Origin: Pectobacterium actinidiae | GTDB lineage: Bacteria > Pseudomonadota > Gammaproteobacteria > Enterobacterales > Enterobacteriaceae | Assembly: GCF_000803315.1 (NCBI RefSeq) | Contig: NZ_JRMH01000001.1 | Coordinates: forward strand, 992,001-1,056,000 | Direction: 5' to 3' | Length of the DNA stretch: 64,000 nucleotides | Shown here: one piece after another, positions 21,300-32,389 of the stretch | Numbering within the stretch: the first letter of the stretch is position 1 | Layout: each line of letters begins with the position of its first letter | Made by a program: the position numbers and the translations under genes | Notes under the pieces: model-generated | Database searches by the model: none | What the model was told of the DNA's origin: nothing | The model's input: the letters and a program-made list of their open reading frames with translations, nothing else

Positions 21300-21890
21300 T
21301 TAATCGCGGTAATTATGAATGCCCGGCGGCAGGATGAGCTGCTCAGCAACCTCGGCGGCTTTTTCTTTCCCTAGCAGCAAATCGATGATCTTCAGCGCGA
21401 AATCCATGCTGGTGCCTGGCCCTTGTGTCGTTAATAGATTTACGCGCGGATCGTAAACGACACGCTTTTCCATCCATTTTTCTGGCGCAATCTTATCCTT
21501 AAACGCAGGATAGCCCGTCATGTTTCCTACGGGGAACAGCTGGTGATATTCCAGCACCAGTGCAGGCGTTGCACACATCGCGGCGACAATTTTCCCTTCC
21601 AGATGCGCTTGTCGAATGCATTCCACCAGTATTGGGCTATCACGGAAGCACTCCGCACCTTGCAGGCCACCCGGTAACACCAGCACATCGAAAGGCCGAT
21701 CGGCAACGGTAGCCAGTGGAGCATCCGCCAGCAGCCTTACCCCACGTGAGCAGACGATTTCCAGATTGCCATCGCTGGCTACGCTGGCAAGCGTGACCTG
21801 AATACCCGCCCGGACAAGCAAATCGATGGTCGTGACGGCTTCAGTTTCTTCACTACCAGGTGCCAGACACACCAGTGCCGATGCGGTCAT
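21300..21890 (-). CDS. yajL: Protein YajL (DJ-1/PfpI family)
   Basis: A 196-residue cytosolic protein of the DJ-1 superfamily, the same length as E. coli YajL. It is linked to protection against oxidative and glyoxal damage and described as a chaperone/deglycase; the deglycase role is debated. The reactive cysteine C106 sits at the nucleophile elbow (AAMCATPA), and a conserved glutamate pair is in GSEETEAVT. The start at 21890 is chosen because it gives the family N-terminus ([15 protein letters not shown]); a longer frame runs back into panE. The start region overlaps the panE 3' end, indicating coupling. Confidence 0.93.
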   Translation of the reverse strand: MTASALVCLAPGSEETEAVTTIDLLVRAGIQVTLASVASDGNLEIVCSRGVRLLADAPLATVADRPFDVLVLPGGLQGAECFRDSPILVECIRQAHLEGKIVAAMCATPALVLEYHQLFPVGNMTGYPAFKDKIAPEKWMEKRVVYDPRVNLLTTQGPGTSMDFALKIIDLLLGKEKAAEVAEQLILPPGIHNYRD

Positions 21891-22761
21891 AATCATTTTC
21901 CTTTTGCTTAATGTAGTCAAACAGACGGGCATTTTCGGGGAGCGTCAGACCGTGGAGACGCGCACGGTGCAGTAAATACCCGGTAATGTAGTCAATTTCG
22001 GTATGTCGCTGAGCGATGATGTCCTGCAACATTGATGAGGTGTTTGCCGCGGTGTTCTGAATAATTTGATTCACATAGAGCAGCAGGCTATCTCGCGATG
22101 TATGGAAGCCTTCCCGTTCCATGACGCTGGTCACTTCCTGACAAAGCGACGCAATCAGTTCCGGGTACGCAGAAAGCTCGCCATTAGTGCAGTGATATTT
22201 CACCGTAAGCGGATTGATGACGCAGTTAGCCGCCAATTTCAGCCAGCAGGTGGCGCTAATGTTGGTGTGCCAGGCGACATCAGGCAAGGCCTGATGCAAC
22301 ACTTCAGCTAAATAGCTTTGGCTACTGTCACCGTTAAATGTGCCGATATGCGTTGTGCCTGCCGCAACGTGTACGACGTTATTTGCGTCGCGTCGGGCGG
22401 CGTGAGTGGTGATACCGAGTACGAGTGGTTGCTGAAGCGACGGCAATTCTTCTCGCGTGCCCATCCCGTTGTGTAAAAGCAGAATCGTGCAATGTGGGTT
22501 GAGCTGTGGCAACAGCATGGTGACGGCATCGGAAACCTGCCAGGCTTTTAGCGTCACCAGCAGAAGTTCGCTTTGGGCAAGATGATCGGGATCGTTCGCC
22601 GTCAGGTTGAGATTACAGTGCTGACCGTCCAGCAGGGTGACATTAACCGGACAATACGGTTGCGGAATGCGCAGCCATCCCTGGACATCATGCCCTTGCT
22701 GATGTAACGCGGCGAGCCAAAGTTGGCCCAGCGCGCCACAGCCAAGAACGGTGATTTTCAT
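21853..22761 (-). CDS. panE: 2-dehydropantoate 2-reductase
   Basis: A 302-residue NADPH-dependent ketopantoate reductase in the pantothenate/CoA pathway (E. coli 303). It begins with the Rossmann motif [19 protein letters not shown]. The C-terminal helical domain includes the catalytic-lysine region [15 protein letters not shown]. An upstream in-frame ATG is rejected because the family starts at the dinucleotide-binding strand. Overlaps yajL by about 38 bases on the same strand. Confidence 0.95.
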   Translation of the reverse strand: MKITVLGCGALGQLWLAALHQQGHDVQGWLRIPQPYCPVNVTLLDGQHCNLNLTANDPDHLAQSELLLVTLKAWQVSDAVTMLLPQLNPHCTILLLHNGMGTREELPSLQQPLVLGITTHAARRDANNVVHVAAGTTHIGTFNGDSSQSYLAEVLHQALPDVAWHTNISATCWLKLAANCVINPLTVKYHCTNGELSAYPELIASLCQEVTSVMEREGFHTSRDSLLLYVNQIIQNTAANTSSMLQDIIAQRHTEIDYITGYLLHRARLHGLTLPENARLFDYIKQKENDYDRIGTGVSGTW

Positions 22762-22949
22762 GTGCGTCTTCCTTATTTGATGCGGGCGCTGTCGTTCTGC
22801 CATCATAGGCTATCATTCACATCGTGATCTTGTGTTATTCGGCCTGTTTACCTGATGCCGCGTAAAAACCGGGATCGTGTCTGGCATCTTGCTTATCGCA
22901 GAAGAGCGGTTATTATGCTCGCCAGCCAAATTTGTCAGGAGAGCGAATT

Positions 22950-23441
22950 ATGCCATCTTTCGATATTGTTTCGGAAATTGATATGCAGGAAGTCCGTAAC
23001 GCGGTGGAAAATGCGACGCGCGATTTGAGCACCCGTTGGGATTTTCGTAATGTTCCGGCTAGCTTTGAACTGAATGAGAAATCACAGAGTATCAAAGTGG
23101 CCAGCGAGTCAGATTTTCAGGTACAACAGCTGGTTGATATTCTGCGCGAAAAGTTGCTGAAACGCGGGATTGAAGGCGGTGCGTTAGACGTCCCGGAAGC
23201 GTTCGAGCATAGCGGTAAAACGTACAGCGTGGAAGCGAAGCTGAAGCAGGGCATTGAGACTACGCAGGCGAAGCAAATCGTCAAGCTGATCAAAGACAGC
23301 AAGCTGAAAGTGCAGGCGCAGATTCAGGGTGAACAGGTTCGCGTCACCGGTAAATCACGTGATGATTTGCAGGGTGTGATGGCGCTGATTCGTGGTGGAA
23401 ATCTGGGGCAACCGTTCCAGTTTACCAACTTCCGCGATTAA
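22950..23441 (+). CDS. yajQ: Nucleotide-binding protein YajQ
   Basis: A 163-residue protein (same as E. coli) of two ferredoxin-like halves. Members bind nucleotides or RNA, and a Xanthomonas homologue binds cyclic di-GMP; the role here is not established. The ATG at 22950 with CAGGAGAG upstream is chosen over an in-frame TTG, giving the invariant [11 protein letters not shown] start. It is a single-gene unit ending in a 15-bp perfect hairpin. Confidence 0.94.
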   Translation: MPSFDIVSEIDMQEVRNAVENATRDLSTRWDFRNVPASFELNEKSQSIKVASESDFQVQQLVDILREKLLKRGIEGGALDVPEAFEHSGKTYSVEAKLKQGIETTQAKQIVKLIKDSKLKVQAQIQGEQVRVTGKSRDDLQGVMALIRGGNLGQPFQFTNFRD

Positions 23442-23464
23442 TGCTTTTGAGTCATCCGCCTATT

Positions 23465-23498
23465 AATAGTAAGGCCAGCGAAAGCTGGCCTTACTATT
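23465..23498. terminator. Hairpin between convergent yajQ and yajR
   Basis: AATAGTAAGGCCAGC (23465-23479) pairs with GCTGGCCTTACTATT (23484-23498) around GAAA: a 15-bp perfect stem with a stable tetraloop. It touches the yajR stop codon and can stop transcription in both directions. Confidence 0.8.
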
Positions 23499-24862
23499 TA
23501 GTTCTGTCCGACCAACTGCTCTAACTGCTGCCGATTGGTTTTCTTATTATCAATCTTCACATAGGCACTCTGCTCATCCAACACGACCACAACGTCGGCA
23601 ACGCCGGGTTGGGTACGTATTTTCTGTTCCAATTCACTATCGCGTAGTGCTAAATCAGGCAGTGTAATTCTCAGGCTGCTGAGATAAGGCGGTTCTTGCA
23701 TGGTGAAGCTGACCAGTAGCCAGATGGTCGAAATGGTTGCGCCAGCTATAAACACGGCAGAAGCACCATAAAGCTCAAACAGTCCGCCGCCGAGGCTCCC
23801 GCCAATTGCCACACCAATAAACTGCGTGGTGGAGTAAACGCCCATCGCGGTGCCTTTATATCCCGCAGGTGATTCCTTGCTAATCAGCGATGGCAGCAGT
23901 GCTTCCATGACGTTGAAGGCCAGAAAGAACAGCTGTATGCCGATGATAATCTGCCAAAGATGGTTACCCGCCGCCCACAAGACAACTTCTGCGGCGATCA
24001 ACACCACGATACAGCCGATGAAGACCTGCCTCATTCGTCTTTTGACTTCGGCATAAATGATGAAAGGCACGACGCCGGCAAAAGAGATCAGCATGGTGGT
24101 CAGATAGACTTTCCAATGGTCCTGCGGCGCTAGCCCCACAGATTCCATTACGCGCGGTAGAGCGACGAAGCTCGACATCAATAAAATATGCAGACACATA
24201 ATACCGATATTCAGTTTCAGCAGGCGGCTATTGCCGAGCACTTTGCGGAAACTGCCACGCACCATCGCTGATTCTCGATTCAGAATGTGCTCAGGTGCGG
24301 AAGGAATCAGTGTCAGGGTAATGACAATACCTGCGAGTGACAGCAGGGTGATGCCCCAGAAGAGCGCTTGTAAGCCGAAGGCATGGGTAATGATCGGCCC
24401 CACGACCATCGCGATAGCAAAGGTGACGCCGAAGCTCACGCCGATAAATGCCATCGCTTTAGTGCGGTTCTGTTCACGCGTCAGGTCGGAAAGCAACGCC
24501 ATAACGGCGGCGGAGATTGCACCAGCGCCCTGCAACGCCCGGCCAAGGATGATACCCCAGATAGAATCGCTCAGTGCGGCGATGACGCTACCGAGAGCAA
24601 AAATCAACAGCCCCCCGACGATAAGGGGTTTTCTGCCGATGCGGTCAGAGGCAAGGCCAAAGGGAATCTGGAAAATAGCCTGCATCAGGCCATAAATACC
24701 AATTGCAATACCGATCAGCGCTTCACTGGCACCCTGTAAGGCCATGCCGTAAGTGGTCAGGACAGGCAACACCATGAACATGCCAAGCATGCGTAGTGAA
24801 AAAACGGCCCCCAAGCCCCATGTGGCGCGTAATTCGCCAGGGGTCATTTTATTATCGTTCAT
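23498..24862 (-). CDS. yajR: Major facilitator transporter YajR
   Basis: A 454-residue inner-membrane MFS protein with 12 predicted helices and a soluble C-terminal YAM domain (about residues 385-454), as in the E. coli YajR structure. Motif A appears as GLASDRIGRKP between helices 2 and 3. It is expected to be a proton-driven exporter; the substrate is unknown. The start at 24862 (MNDNKMTPGE) has GAGGT upstream and matches E. coli. Confidence 0.92.
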   Translation of the reverse strand: MNDNKMTPGELRATWGLGAVFSLRMLGMFMVLPVLTTYGMALQGASEALIGIAIGIYGLMQAIFQIPFGLASDRIGRKPLIVGGLLIFALGSVIAALSDSIWGIILGRALQGAGAISAAVMALLSDLTREQNRTKAMAFIGVSFGVTFAIAMVVGPIITHAFGLQALFWGITLLSLAGIVITLTLIPSAPEHILNRESAMVRGSFRKVLGNSRLLKLNIGIMCLHILLMSSFVALPRVMESVGLAPQDHWKVYLTTMLISFAGVVPFIIYAEVKRRMRQVFIGCIVVLIAAEVVLWAAGNHLWQIIIGIQLFFLAFNVMEALLPSLISKESPAGYKGTAMGVYSTTQFIGVAIGGSLGGGLFELYGASAVFIAGATISTIWLLVSFTMQEPPYLSSLRITLPDLALRDSELEQKIRTQPGVADVVVVLDEQSAYVKIDNKKTNRQQLEQLVGQN

Positions 24863-24969
24863 TCGTACCTCGGAAAACAATTGGCGCTATTTTAGTGCGT
24901 TATTGACCAAACAGTAAACGATAGGTTTGTTACGTGATTTGGCTGGGGGATGCAGGGGAGGGCAGGAGA

Positions 24970-24998
24970 AGAAACAGGTGGACGAGCCACCTGTTTTG
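24970..24998 (-). terminator. Terminator of the cyo operon
   Basis: AACAGGTGG (24973-24981) pairs with CCACCTGTT (24987-24995) around a five-base loop, about 45 bases past the cyoE stop on the minus strand. The tail is TCTTCTCC, so the U-run is weak. Confidence 0.65.
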
Positions 24999-25040
24999 CT
25001 TAGTAAATCTCTTTCTTAATGCATTTAACGCTGTTGGCGA

Positions 25041-25931
25041 TTAACGCAGGTAGGTCAACATGATTTCATGCGCTGGTGCCATTGAATCCACAGACATCAT
25101 GACGCTCAGTGACGTAATCGCGACAATGGAGAAAACAAACAGTTTTCTTGCCCACACGCGGTCATCAATCGCATTTTTATAGCCGGACAGCGCCATACCC
25201 AACCACCAGACGCTAACTGCTGCGGCAACGACCAGATATTTGTAACCAGCATAGCCGCCGAGAGACAGCATCAGCGTTGCAACCGCAAACGCCACGATGT
25301 ACAGCGTGATGTGGTGTTTCGCAACGGAGATGCCTTTCACAACTGGCAGTACCGGGATATTGGCAGCCTGATAATCCTTAAAGCGGAAAATCGCAATCGC
25401 GTATGAATGCGGCATCTGCCACAGGCTAAAGATCAGCAGCAGGATCAACGCGCCAGCGTCGAACTGGTTGCTGACGGCGCAGTAACCGATAACCGGTGGT
25501 GCCGCGCCAGACAGGCTGCCAATCAACGTGCCATAAACAGAATGCCGCTTCATGTACAGGCTATACACACCGACATACACGATAAAGCCCATCACCGCCA
25601 GCCACATGGCCAGCGGGTTAGCCGCGATGTATAGCAGAGCAAAGCCCGCAATACCTAACAGCGATGCGTAAACCAGCGTTACCTTCAGTGAAATCAGTCC
25701 CTTTACCAGAACCCGATTTTTGGTTCTCTCCATTTTCTTGTCGATGTCGCGGTCAATGACGTTGTTAAACACGCAGCCAGATGCAACGACTAACGACACA
25801 CCCACGAGGGTGGCGAAAAACAGGGGATAATCAATGCGGCCTTGAGCCGCAAGGAGAAATCCACCGATAACGGAAATCAGATTTCCGAAAATAATTCCTG
25901 GTTTAGTAACTTGCAGGTATTGCTTAATCAT
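25041..25931 (-). CDS. cyoE: Protoheme IX farnesyltransferase
   Basis: A 296-residue UbiA-family enzyme of the inner membrane (E. coli 296). It adds a farnesyl group to heme b to make heme O for cytochrome bo3. The prenyl-diphosphate-binding aspartates lie in [18 protein letters not shown] (about residues 56-73), with seven to nine helices in total. Last gene of cyoABCDE, 14 bases after cyoD. Farnesyl diphosphate comes from IspA, also encoded in this window. Confidence 0.97.
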   Translation of the reverse strand: MIKQYLQVTKPGIIFGNLISVIGGFLLAAQGRIDYPLFFATLVGVSLVVASGCVFNNVIDRDIDKKMERTKNRVLVKGLISLKVTLVYASLLGIAGFALLYIAANPLAMWLAVMGFIVYVGVYSLYMKRHSVYGTLIGSLSGAAPPVIGYCAVSNQFDAGALILLLIFSLWQMPHSYAIAIFRFKDYQAANIPVLPVVKGISVAKHHITLYIVAFAVATLMLSLGGYAGYKYLVVAAAVSVWWLGMALSGYKNAIDDRVWARKLFVFSIVAITSLSVMMSVDSMAPAHEIMLTYLR

Positions 25932-25945
25932 CTTTTACGGCTCTG

Positions 25946-26278
25946 TTACTGGATCATCATATTGTGGTGTGCGCTCATCATAATCCAGATGGAGCCCACG
26001 ACGACAATAGCGATAATCAGGACGGCAAACACAAGAGCCACCACGTTCCAGCGCTCTTCTGAGGACGTATTCAGGTGCAGGAAGTACACCAGATGTACCA
26101 GAATCTGAACCACTGCACATCCCACCACCGTGAAAAGGATGGCGCTATGCGAGGCAGTACCGCTCATGACCATACTGAAAGGAATGACTGTCAAAATTAC
26201 AGACAGAACAAAACCTATCACGTATGACTTAACGCTACCGTGGCTGGCACCTGAATGATCGGTTGTTGAATGACTCAT
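25946..26278 (-). CDS. cyoD: Cytochrome bo3 ubiquinol oxidase subunit IV
   Basis: A 110-residue membrane protein with three helices (E. coli 109) that aids assembly of the oxidase around CyoB. The ATG at 26278 shares a base with the cyoC stop (TAATG), which implies coupled translation. A longer in-frame start inside cyoC is rejected because the family begins MSHS. Confidence 0.96.
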   Translation of the reverse strand: MSHSTTDHSGASHGSVKSYVIGFVLSVILTVIPFSMVMSGTASHSAILFTVVGCAVVQILVHLVYFLHLNTSSEERWNVVALVFAVLIIAIVVVGSIWIMMSAHHNMMIQ

Positions 26279-26892
26279 TACATCGCCCCCAGCAGATAAA
26301 CAACGGTGAAGACACAGATCCATACCACGTCGAGGAAGTGCCAGAACAGGCTCAGGCACATCAGACGTGTTTTGTTGGTTGCAGTCAGGCCACGTTTAGA
26401 GACCTGAATCATCATGATGACCAACCAAATCAGACCGCCCGTTACGTGAATCCCATGGGTACCGACCAGAGCAAAGAAGGCAGACAGGAACGCACTGCGA
26501 TCCGGGCCATAGCCTTCCACGATCAGGTGATGGAATTCATAGATTTCCATCCCGATAAATACCAGGCCGAACAGGAAAGTCACGCCCAGCCAGGCATTAA
26601 CCTGGGATTTGTTGCCCTTGTTCATGGCGATCATCGCCATGCCGTAGGTAATACTACTAAACAGCAGGGCGAACGTTTCCACTAATACGAAGGGCAGTTG
26701 GAAAAGCTCTTTCCCGCTTGGGCCACCCGCAGTACCGTTAACCAGTACCGCATAGGTTGCGAAGAGTGACCCGAAAATAATCAGGTCGCTCATCAGGTAG
26801 ACCCAGAAGCCGAATACCTTGGTAGCGCCTGTGTCGTGGTGCCCATGCTCGGCATGGGCAGTATTGTGGTTAGTCAGAGTTTCAGTTGACAT
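26278..26892 (-). CDS. cyoC: Cytochrome bo3 ubiquinol oxidase subunit III
   Basis: A 204-residue subunit with five membrane helices (E. coli 204), homologous to cytochrome c oxidase subunit III. It stabilises the oxidase core. The N-terminus is histidine-rich ([10 protein letters not shown]). It overlaps cyoB by 11 bases and abuts cyoD, so the three are translated as a coupled unit. Confidence 0.97.
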   Translation of the reverse strand: MSTETLTNHNTAHAEHGHHDTGATKVFGFWVYLMSDLIIFGSLFATYAVLVNGTAGGPSGKELFQLPFVLVETFALLFSSITYGMAMIAMNKGNKSQVNAWLGVTFLFGLVFIGMEIYEFHHLIVEGYGPDRSAFLSAFFALVGTHGIHVTGGLIWLVIMMIQVSKRGLTATNKTRLMCLSLFWHFLDVVWICVFTVVYLLGAM

Positions 26893-28873
26893 GTTTCACG
26901 CCTGCCTTACTGAGTTGATCAAAATTCTGATTCTCAATTTGCTCAATTTCTTTAACCGGTACGTAGTAATCCACGTCTTGATTAAAGCTATGCACAATCC
27001 AGGTCACAATCATGCCAGCGAAGCCTACGATGGCAAGCCACCAGATATGCCAGATCATGGCAAAACCGAATACCAGGCTGAATGCGGAGATAATCACACC
27101 GGCGCCGGTGTTTTTCGGCATGTGAATTTCTTCATAGCTGGCAGGGCGCTTGTAAGCTTCACCTTTCTCTTTTGCTTCCCAGAACGCATCACGCTCGTTG
27201 ACGTGTGGCACGATAGCAAAGTTATAGAACGGTGCAGGAGAAGAGGTTGCCCACTCCAGCGTGCGTCCACCCCACGGGTCACCCGTCAGATCGCGGTTCA
27301 GATGACGGTCGCGGATACTGACGTAGAACTGGATAAGCTGACACAGTACTCCGAGGCCGATCAGCACGGCACCGATGGAAGCCACGACCAGTAAGGCGTG
27401 GAATTCAGGGTTGATTTGCTGACTCAGACGACGCGTCATGCCCATGAAGCCGAGAATATACAGCGGCATAAAGGCAACGAAGAAGCCGATAATCCAGAAC
27501 CAGAACGCGCGTTTACCCCAAGTTTCATTCAGGGTGAAACCAAAGGCTTTCGGGAACCAGTAGGTAATACCTGCGAAGCAACCAAACACCACGCCGCCGA
27601 TGATCACGTTATGGAAGTGAGCAATCAGGAACAGACTGTTGTGTAGGACGAAGTTCGCGCCCGGTACGGCCAGCAGTACCCCAGTCATCCCACCAATGGT
27701 AAAGGTGATGATGAAGCCCGTCGTCCACAGCATCGTGGAGTGAGACTGAATACGACCTTGATACATGGTGAACAGCCAGTTGAAGATTTTAACCCCGGTC
27801 GGGATTGAAATAATCATGGTGGCTATACCAAAGAAGGCGTTGACGTTCGCGCCGGACCCCATGGTAAAGAAGTGGTGCAGCCAAACGATGAACGACAGAA
27901 CCGTAATCGCAATGGTTGCCCATACCAATGACGTGTAGCCAAACAGACGTTTTTTACAGAAGGTCGCAACCACTTCGGAGTAAACACCGAATATCGGCAG
28001 CACCAGAATGTAAACCTCAGGATGACCCCATGCCCAAATCAGGTTGATGTACATCATCATGTTGCCACCCATATCATTGGTAAAGAAATGGGTGCCGAGG
28101 TAACGGTCAAGCGTCAGCAGCGCGATGGTAACGGTCAATATCGGGAATGCGGCGATGATCAGCACGTTGGTACACAGTGCCGTCCAGGTAAATACTGGCA
28201 TTTTCATCAGCGTCATGCCTGGCGCACGCATCTTCAGAATTGTCGCGAAGAAGTTAACACCAGTCAGCGTGGTACCGACACCGGATATCTGTAGACTCCA
28301 TATCCAGTAATCGACCCCGACGCCGGGACTGTACTCCTTCCCTGAAAGCGGTGGATATGCAACCCAACCCGTCTGTGCAAACTCACCGACCCCAAGAGAG
28401 AGGTTGATCAAGATAACACCGACGACAAACAGCCAGAAGCTGAGGGAGTTCAGGAAGGGGAAAGCAACGTCACGCGCACCGATCTGCAAGGGAACCGCAA
28501 GGTTCATCAGGCCAACGACAAACGGTGTCGCCACGAAGAAGATCATGATGACACCGTGCGCGGTGAAAATCTGATCGTAGTGGTGAGCGTTTAGGAAGCC
28601 TTCTTGCCCGGCAGAAGCCAGCACCTGCTGGCCGCGCATCATGATAGCATCGGCAAAACCACGTATCATCATCACCAGACCGACGATGATGTACATGATA
28701 CCGATTTTCTTGTGGTCGACAGAGGTGAACCATTCAGCCCACAGCCATTTCCACTTACCGAAATAGGTTATTGCCGCCAGCAGCGCAAGGCCGCCAACGA
28801 TGATCGCCGCCACGGTGACCATAATAATGGGTTCGTGGTACGGAACCGCATCGAGTGTAAGTTTTCCGAACAT
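26882..28873 (-). CDS. cyoB: Cytochrome bo3 ubiquinol oxidase subunit I
   Basis: A 663-residue catalytic subunit (E. coli 663) with 15 helices. It carries heme b, heme o3 and CuB, and reduces oxygen to water while pumping protons. Copper and heme ligands are seen in [21 protein letters not shown] (His-Tyr cross-link region), WLHHFFTMG and [10 protein letters not shown]. The D-channel and ubiquinone site near the N-terminus (IMMRGQQ) are intact. It starts four bases after cyoA. Confidence 0.98.
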   Translation of the reverse strand: MFGKLTLDAVPYHEPIIMVTVAAIIVGGLALLAAITYFGKWKWLWAEWFTSVDHKKIGIMYIIVGLVMMIRGFADAIMMRGQQVLASAGQEGFLNAHHYDQIFTAHGVIMIFFVATPFVVGLMNLAVPLQIGARDVAFPFLNSLSFWLFVVGVILINLSLGVGEFAQTGWVAYPPLSGKEYSPGVGVDYWIWSLQISGVGTTLTGVNFFATILKMRAPGMTLMKMPVFTWTALCTNVLIIAAFPILTVTIALLTLDRYLGTHFFTNDMGGNMMMYINLIWAWGHPEVYILVLPIFGVYSEVVATFCKKRLFGYTSLVWATIAITVLSFIVWLHHFFTMGSGANVNAFFGIATMIISIPTGVKIFNWLFTMYQGRIQSHSTMLWTTGFIITFTIGGMTGVLLAVPGANFVLHNSLFLIAHFHNVIIGGVVFGCFAGITYWFPKAFGFTLNETWGKRAFWFWIIGFFVAFMPLYILGFMGMTRRLSQQINPEFHALLVVASIGAVLIGLGVLCQLIQFYVSIRDRHLNRDLTGDPWGGRTLEWATSSPAPFYNFAIVPHVNERDAFWEAKEKGEAYKRPASYEEIHMPKNTGAGVIISAFSLVFGFAMIWHIWWLAIVGFAGMIVTWIVHSFNQDVDYYVPVKEIEQIENQNFDQLSKAGVKHVN

Positions 28874-28877
28874 CGTA

Positions 28878-29840
28878 TTATCCCTCGGCTCCTTTGTGCG
28901 AGCTATGCTCGCCCATGTTCATACCCTCACTGTGTTGCATGTTTTCGTCGTGCTTCATGCCTTCACCATGATGTTGCATGTTCATGTCGTTGCCTGTGAA
29001 TTTGCGAATAATATTATTAAACAAATCCGGCTGGACACTGGAGAAGTATTCAACAGGATGGAATTCACTTGGTTTAGCAAGAGTGTTGAATTCATCCATA
29101 GTATTCAGTGTCTTGGAGGACGCACGAACGTTCGCAACCCACTGGTCGAACTCTTGTTGAGTTGGCGTGGCGATTGCGGTGAACTTCATACCAGAGAAGC
29201 CTTTACCACTATAGCCGCCAGAGATACCGTCATATTTGCCCGGTTCGTTAGCGATCAAGTGGAGCTTCGTCTGCATTCCGGCCATGGCATAGATTTGTCC
29301 ACCAAGACGAGGAATGAAGAAGGAGTTCATCACGGAGTCGGAGGTAATCTTGAACGCAACAGGCACGTTGGCAGGGAAAGCCAGTTCGTTAACCGTCGCG
29401 ATACCCAGATCCGGGTAAACAAACAGCCATTTCCAGTCAAGCGAAACAACTTCGACATTGATAGGTTTGACGTCTGACACCAGTGGCTTATAGGGATCAA
29501 GCGAGTGGGTCGTCTTCCAGGTAATCGTGCCAAGAATGACGATAATGATAATTGGTACAGTCCAAACTACAGCTTCTATCTTATTGGAGTGTGACCAGTT
29601 CGGGGTGTATTTTGCCTTTTCATTGGAAGCACGGAACTTCCAGGCAAAAGCTATCGTCATAACGATAACGGGAATCACAACGATCAACATCAGCCCGATG
29701 GCAGTCAGTATTAACGATCTTTGCTCTAACCCGATCTCTCCTTTGGGGTTCATCAGCGCCATATCGCAACCGCTCAGTAGAGCAGTGGCTGCAAATAAAG
29801 ACAGCATCCCAAAAATTGTATTGTATTTCTTGAGTCTCAT
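28878..29840 (-). CDS. cyoA: Cytochrome bo3 ubiquinol oxidase subunit II
   Basis: A 320-residue lipoprotein subunit (E. coli 315). Signal peptide with lipobox LLSGC, two membrane helices, then a periplasmic cupredoxin-like domain. The CuA ligands of cytochrome c oxidases are absent, as expected for a quinol oxidase. The C-terminal tail is rich in Met, His and Glu (repeats such as [20 protein letters not shown]), longer than in E. coli and possibly able to bind copper, which is inference. First gene of cyoABCDE. Confidence 0.96.
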   Translation of the reverse strand: MRLKKYNTIFGMLSLFAATALLSGCDMALMNPKGEIGLEQRSLILTAIGLMLIVVIPVIVMTIAFAWKFRASNEKAKYTPNWSHSNKIEAVVWTVPIIIIVILGTITWKTTHSLDPYKPLVSDVKPINVEVVSLDWKWLFVYPDLGIATVNELAFPANVPVAFKITSDSVMNSFFIPRLGGQIYAMAGMQTKLHLIANEPGKYDGISGGYSGKGFSGMKFTAIATPTQQEFDQWVANVRASSKTLNTMDEFNTLAKPSEFHPVEYFSSVQPDLFNNIIRKFTGNDMNMQHHGEGMKHDENMQHSEGMNMGEHSSHKGAEG

Positions 29841-30224
29841 CTAGCGACCTCAATAACAAGGGCTCTATTGTCATTTTACGCGAGCGGGCATTTTACGGGA
29901 AGGTTACTGCACTGTAAACATGATTAAGGTTATGTCAGCCGTTTGTTGCTGCTTTTTGCCCTTAATGTCACAAAGATAGCCAAAATAAAAATGATATTGA
30001 AAAACAGCAAATTATGAGGCTATCCAGATAAGAGTATGGAAGGATAATAAGAAATTACAACTCACCGTAACGCTTATTTTCTATTTTTAGTTTGGTGAAA
30101 TTTTTGCTCAGCCTGCGTTTTTGGTAACAAATGAAATTAGTTCTGGAGAATTTTACAAGGAAATAAAATTCCTTCTAGCAAGATATTATGAGAAAAATAA
30201 TTAAATAAAGGAACGGTGTAATAG
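29841..30224 (-). promoter_or_regulatory. cyo operon upstream region
   Basis: About 380 AT-rich bases between cyoA and the ampG end. It must hold the cyo promoter, which in E. coli is repressed by ArcA and FNR when oxygen is low. I could not place boxes with confidence and see no gene. Confidence 0.5.
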
Positions 30225-30254
30225 GTTCAGGCAACAGATGGACGCTGCCTGAAC
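30225..30254 (-). terminator. Hairpin after ampG
   Basis: GTTCAGGCA (30225-30233) pairs with TGCCTGAAC (30246-30254), ten bases past the ampG stop on the minus strand. The loop is 12 bases and the tail is only moderately T-rich, so this is a probable, not certain, terminator. Confidence 0.6.
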
Positions 30255-30263
30255 GAATATTCG

Positions 30264-31751
30264 CTAGTGTACTGACGGTTTTGACGCCCGTCTGAGTGAC
30301 AGATAATCCAACAAACTGCCGAAGAAAATGCCCAACAAGGAGAACGTGCCGCCTGCGGCGAGCAGGTATTCTGCTAGTTGAGGCAGTGAGGACCATTCCA
30401 GCGCATTACTGATTAGCAGCATGAGCCACAGCGTTAGCAAAATCACACCTAGTCCCAACACATGCAGGGCCTTCTTGTAATAGTTTTGGAAGTTTGTCCG
30501 TAACTGAAACGTATCGGTTTTCTGGGTAAATTCCAACGTCTCACGGCAGATCAGCAGGATGGCCAGACCTGGTAATGCGGCAAAAATCGAAAACAGATAG
30601 AACCATGCCCAGCCGTAGGATTCGACAAACCAGCCAGCGATAGGGCCAACGTAAACCCGTCCGACGGCGGCAAGGGCGGAAAGCAGAGCAAACTGTGTGG
30701 CTGAGAATGATTTATTACATAGCGTCATCAATAGCGCGACAAACGCAGCCGTTCCCATGCCTCCGCAGAGATTTTCCAGAAAAACCGCGCTGGCCATGGT
30801 GAACAGACTTTTATCCGTGATAGCCAGCAGCCAGTATCCCGCGTTGGACACGGCCTGAAGAACACCAAACAGCATCAGCGCTCTGAACAATGAGAGTCGC
30901 TGCATCAATAATCCGCCGTAAATGGCTCCCACGATGGTAGCGAATAGCCCGAGTGTTTTATTTACCAGCCCGACATCGCCCGCATTAAAACCAACGCCAC
31001 GTATCAGGAAGGTTGTCGTCAAACTGATCGCAAAAGCGTCACCAAGCTTGTACAACACGATAAGCAGAAGAATGAGCCAGGCATTGTTACGTGCGAAGAA
31101 GTCGCGTAGAGGGGCTACAATTGCCTGCTCCATACTGCGCGGCGCTGGCTGGCTATTCACGGGTTCCGGTGCTAACAGGGTCGCGAACACACCGATCAGC
31201 ATTAACCCTGCCATTAACCAATAGGTGGCCTGCCAGCCGAAATAGCGATCGGCCATCCACAGCGCCAGCCCACCAGAAACCAGCATCGCCAGACGGTAAC
31301 CCAATACCGAGGTCGCTGCACCTGTTCCGCGTTCTTCTGGAGGAAGTAAATCCGTCTTATAGGCATCAAAAACAATATCCTGAGACGCAGAGCAGAACGC
31401 GACCAAAACCGCCAGTGCGGCCAGCCACCAGAGATCGCGTGCCGGATTCATCAATCCCATACCAATAATGGCCGCAATCAGCAGAAGCTGACTGAGAATC
31501 AGCCAGCCACGACGTCGGCCAAGGAACGGCGGGGTATAGCGATCCATCAGGGGGGACCACAGAAACTTGAATACGTAGGCTTGCCCCACCAAAGAGAAGA
31601 AACCAATGGTTTTCAGATCGACGTTCTCGACGGTCATCCAGGCTTGCAACGTGCCGGATGTCAAGGCCAGTGGTAAACCGGAAGCGAAGCCAAGTAACAG
31701 CATAAAAAGCGAATTACGTTGGCTGAACAAAGCAATGATGCGACTAAACAT
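30264..31751 (-). CDS. ampG: Muropeptide permease AmpG
   Basis: A 495-residue inner-membrane MFS transporter (E. coli 491) that imports GlcNAc-anhydroMurNAc peptides released from peptidoglycan, for cell-wall recycling and AmpC induction signalling. The signature GFASGLPLALTSGTLQAWMT is at residues ~21-40, followed by LWSPLMDRYTPPFLGRRRGW. The start at 31751 has AAAGGACT upstream and drops ten residues of a longer frame. It follows yajG by 60 bases as in E. coli. Confidence 0.96.
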   Translation of the reverse strand: MFSRIIALFSQRNSLFMLLLGFASGLPLALTSGTLQAWMTVENVDLKTIGFFSLVGQAYVFKFLWSPLMDRYTPPFLGRRRGWLILSQLLLIAAIIGMGLMNPARDLWWLAALAVLVAFCSASQDIVFDAYKTDLLPPEERGTGAATSVLGYRLAMLVSGGLALWMADRYFGWQATYWLMAGLMLIGVFATLLAPEPVNSQPAPRSMEQAIVAPLRDFFARNNAWLILLLIVLYKLGDAFAISLTTTFLIRGVGFNAGDVGLVNKTLGLFATIVGAIYGGLLMQRLSLFRALMLFGVLQAVSNAGYWLLAITDKSLFTMASAVFLENLCGGMGTAAFVALLMTLCNKSFSATQFALLSALAAVGRVYVGPIAGWFVESYGWAWFYLFSIFAALPGLAILLICRETLEFTQKTDTFQLRTNFQNYYKKALHVLGLGVILLTLWLMLLISNALEWSSLPQLAEYLLAAGGTFSLLGIFFGSLLDYLSLRRASKPSVH

Positions 31752-31810
31752 GAAGAGTCCTTTCCCTTGCTCCGCGAGCATTCAGGAGCAAGGGAAGCGG
31801 CGTACAGAAA

Positions 31811-32389
31811 TTAACGGGCGTTTTCTTTGATAAAGCTACTGACTGTCGTGTCTTGCGCCATGTCGTTAATGACATCGCCTAACACCGTGTTAACGGCATT
31901 AGTAATGTTTTCATTATTGGCAGTAAACGCGCCCTGAACGTTATACGTTGAGCGGTAGTTTTTCACCTGTTTGTTGCCATTTGCTGCCTGAGAAATGATG
32001 GAGATATCCGCTTTGGTCGTGATGTTGTAACGCAGGTTTCCTTCGGAGACATCAGCGTACAGGTGATTAACCACGATCTGCAAGGCTACCGGGCCGCCGG
32101 TTCCGATCATGTAACCACGCGCGGTCATTTGTTTCTCCAGGGCTTCTTGCAACAAGAAACGCAGATCGCGAGAAGGCGTCAGCGTAATCAGTTGACCATC
32201 GCGATTCACTTTCGCCAGCGCTTGATCGGCACGCTGGTCTGCACCATTGATGCTAATCGTTACGCCCATCAGGGTCGGATCCTGGGAAGGTACGCTAATT
32301 TTTGGGGAGATGTTCAGTGTGTTGCTTTTTGCTGCACATCCTGCGAGCAGGATGACGGCCAGAAGAGGGAAAAATAATTTTTTTAACAT
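31811..32389 (-). CDS. yajG: YajG-like lipoprotein
   Basis: A 192-residue lipoprotein (E. coli YajG 192), with signal peptide MLKKLFFPLLAVILLAGC ending in the lipid-modified cysteine. It belongs to the YajG family of uncharacterised envelope lipoproteins. It precedes ampG in the same direction, and the pair is conserved, suggesting a cell-envelope role. Divergent from bolA. Confidence 0.9.
   Translation of the reverse strand: MLKKLFFPLLAVILLAGCAAKSNTLNISPKISVPSQDPTLMGVTISINGADQRADQALAKVNRDGQLITLTPSRDLRFLLQEALEKQMTARGYMIGTGGPVALQIVVNHLYADVSEGNLRYNITTKADISIISQAANGNKQVKNYRSTYNVQGAFTANNENITNAVNTVLGDVINDMAQDTTVSSFIKENAR

Noticed and set aside
30175..30396. 73-codon frame overlapping the ampG end and cyo upstream region
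   Set aside because: Mostly covers ampG on the same strand in another frame and AT-rich non-coding DNA.
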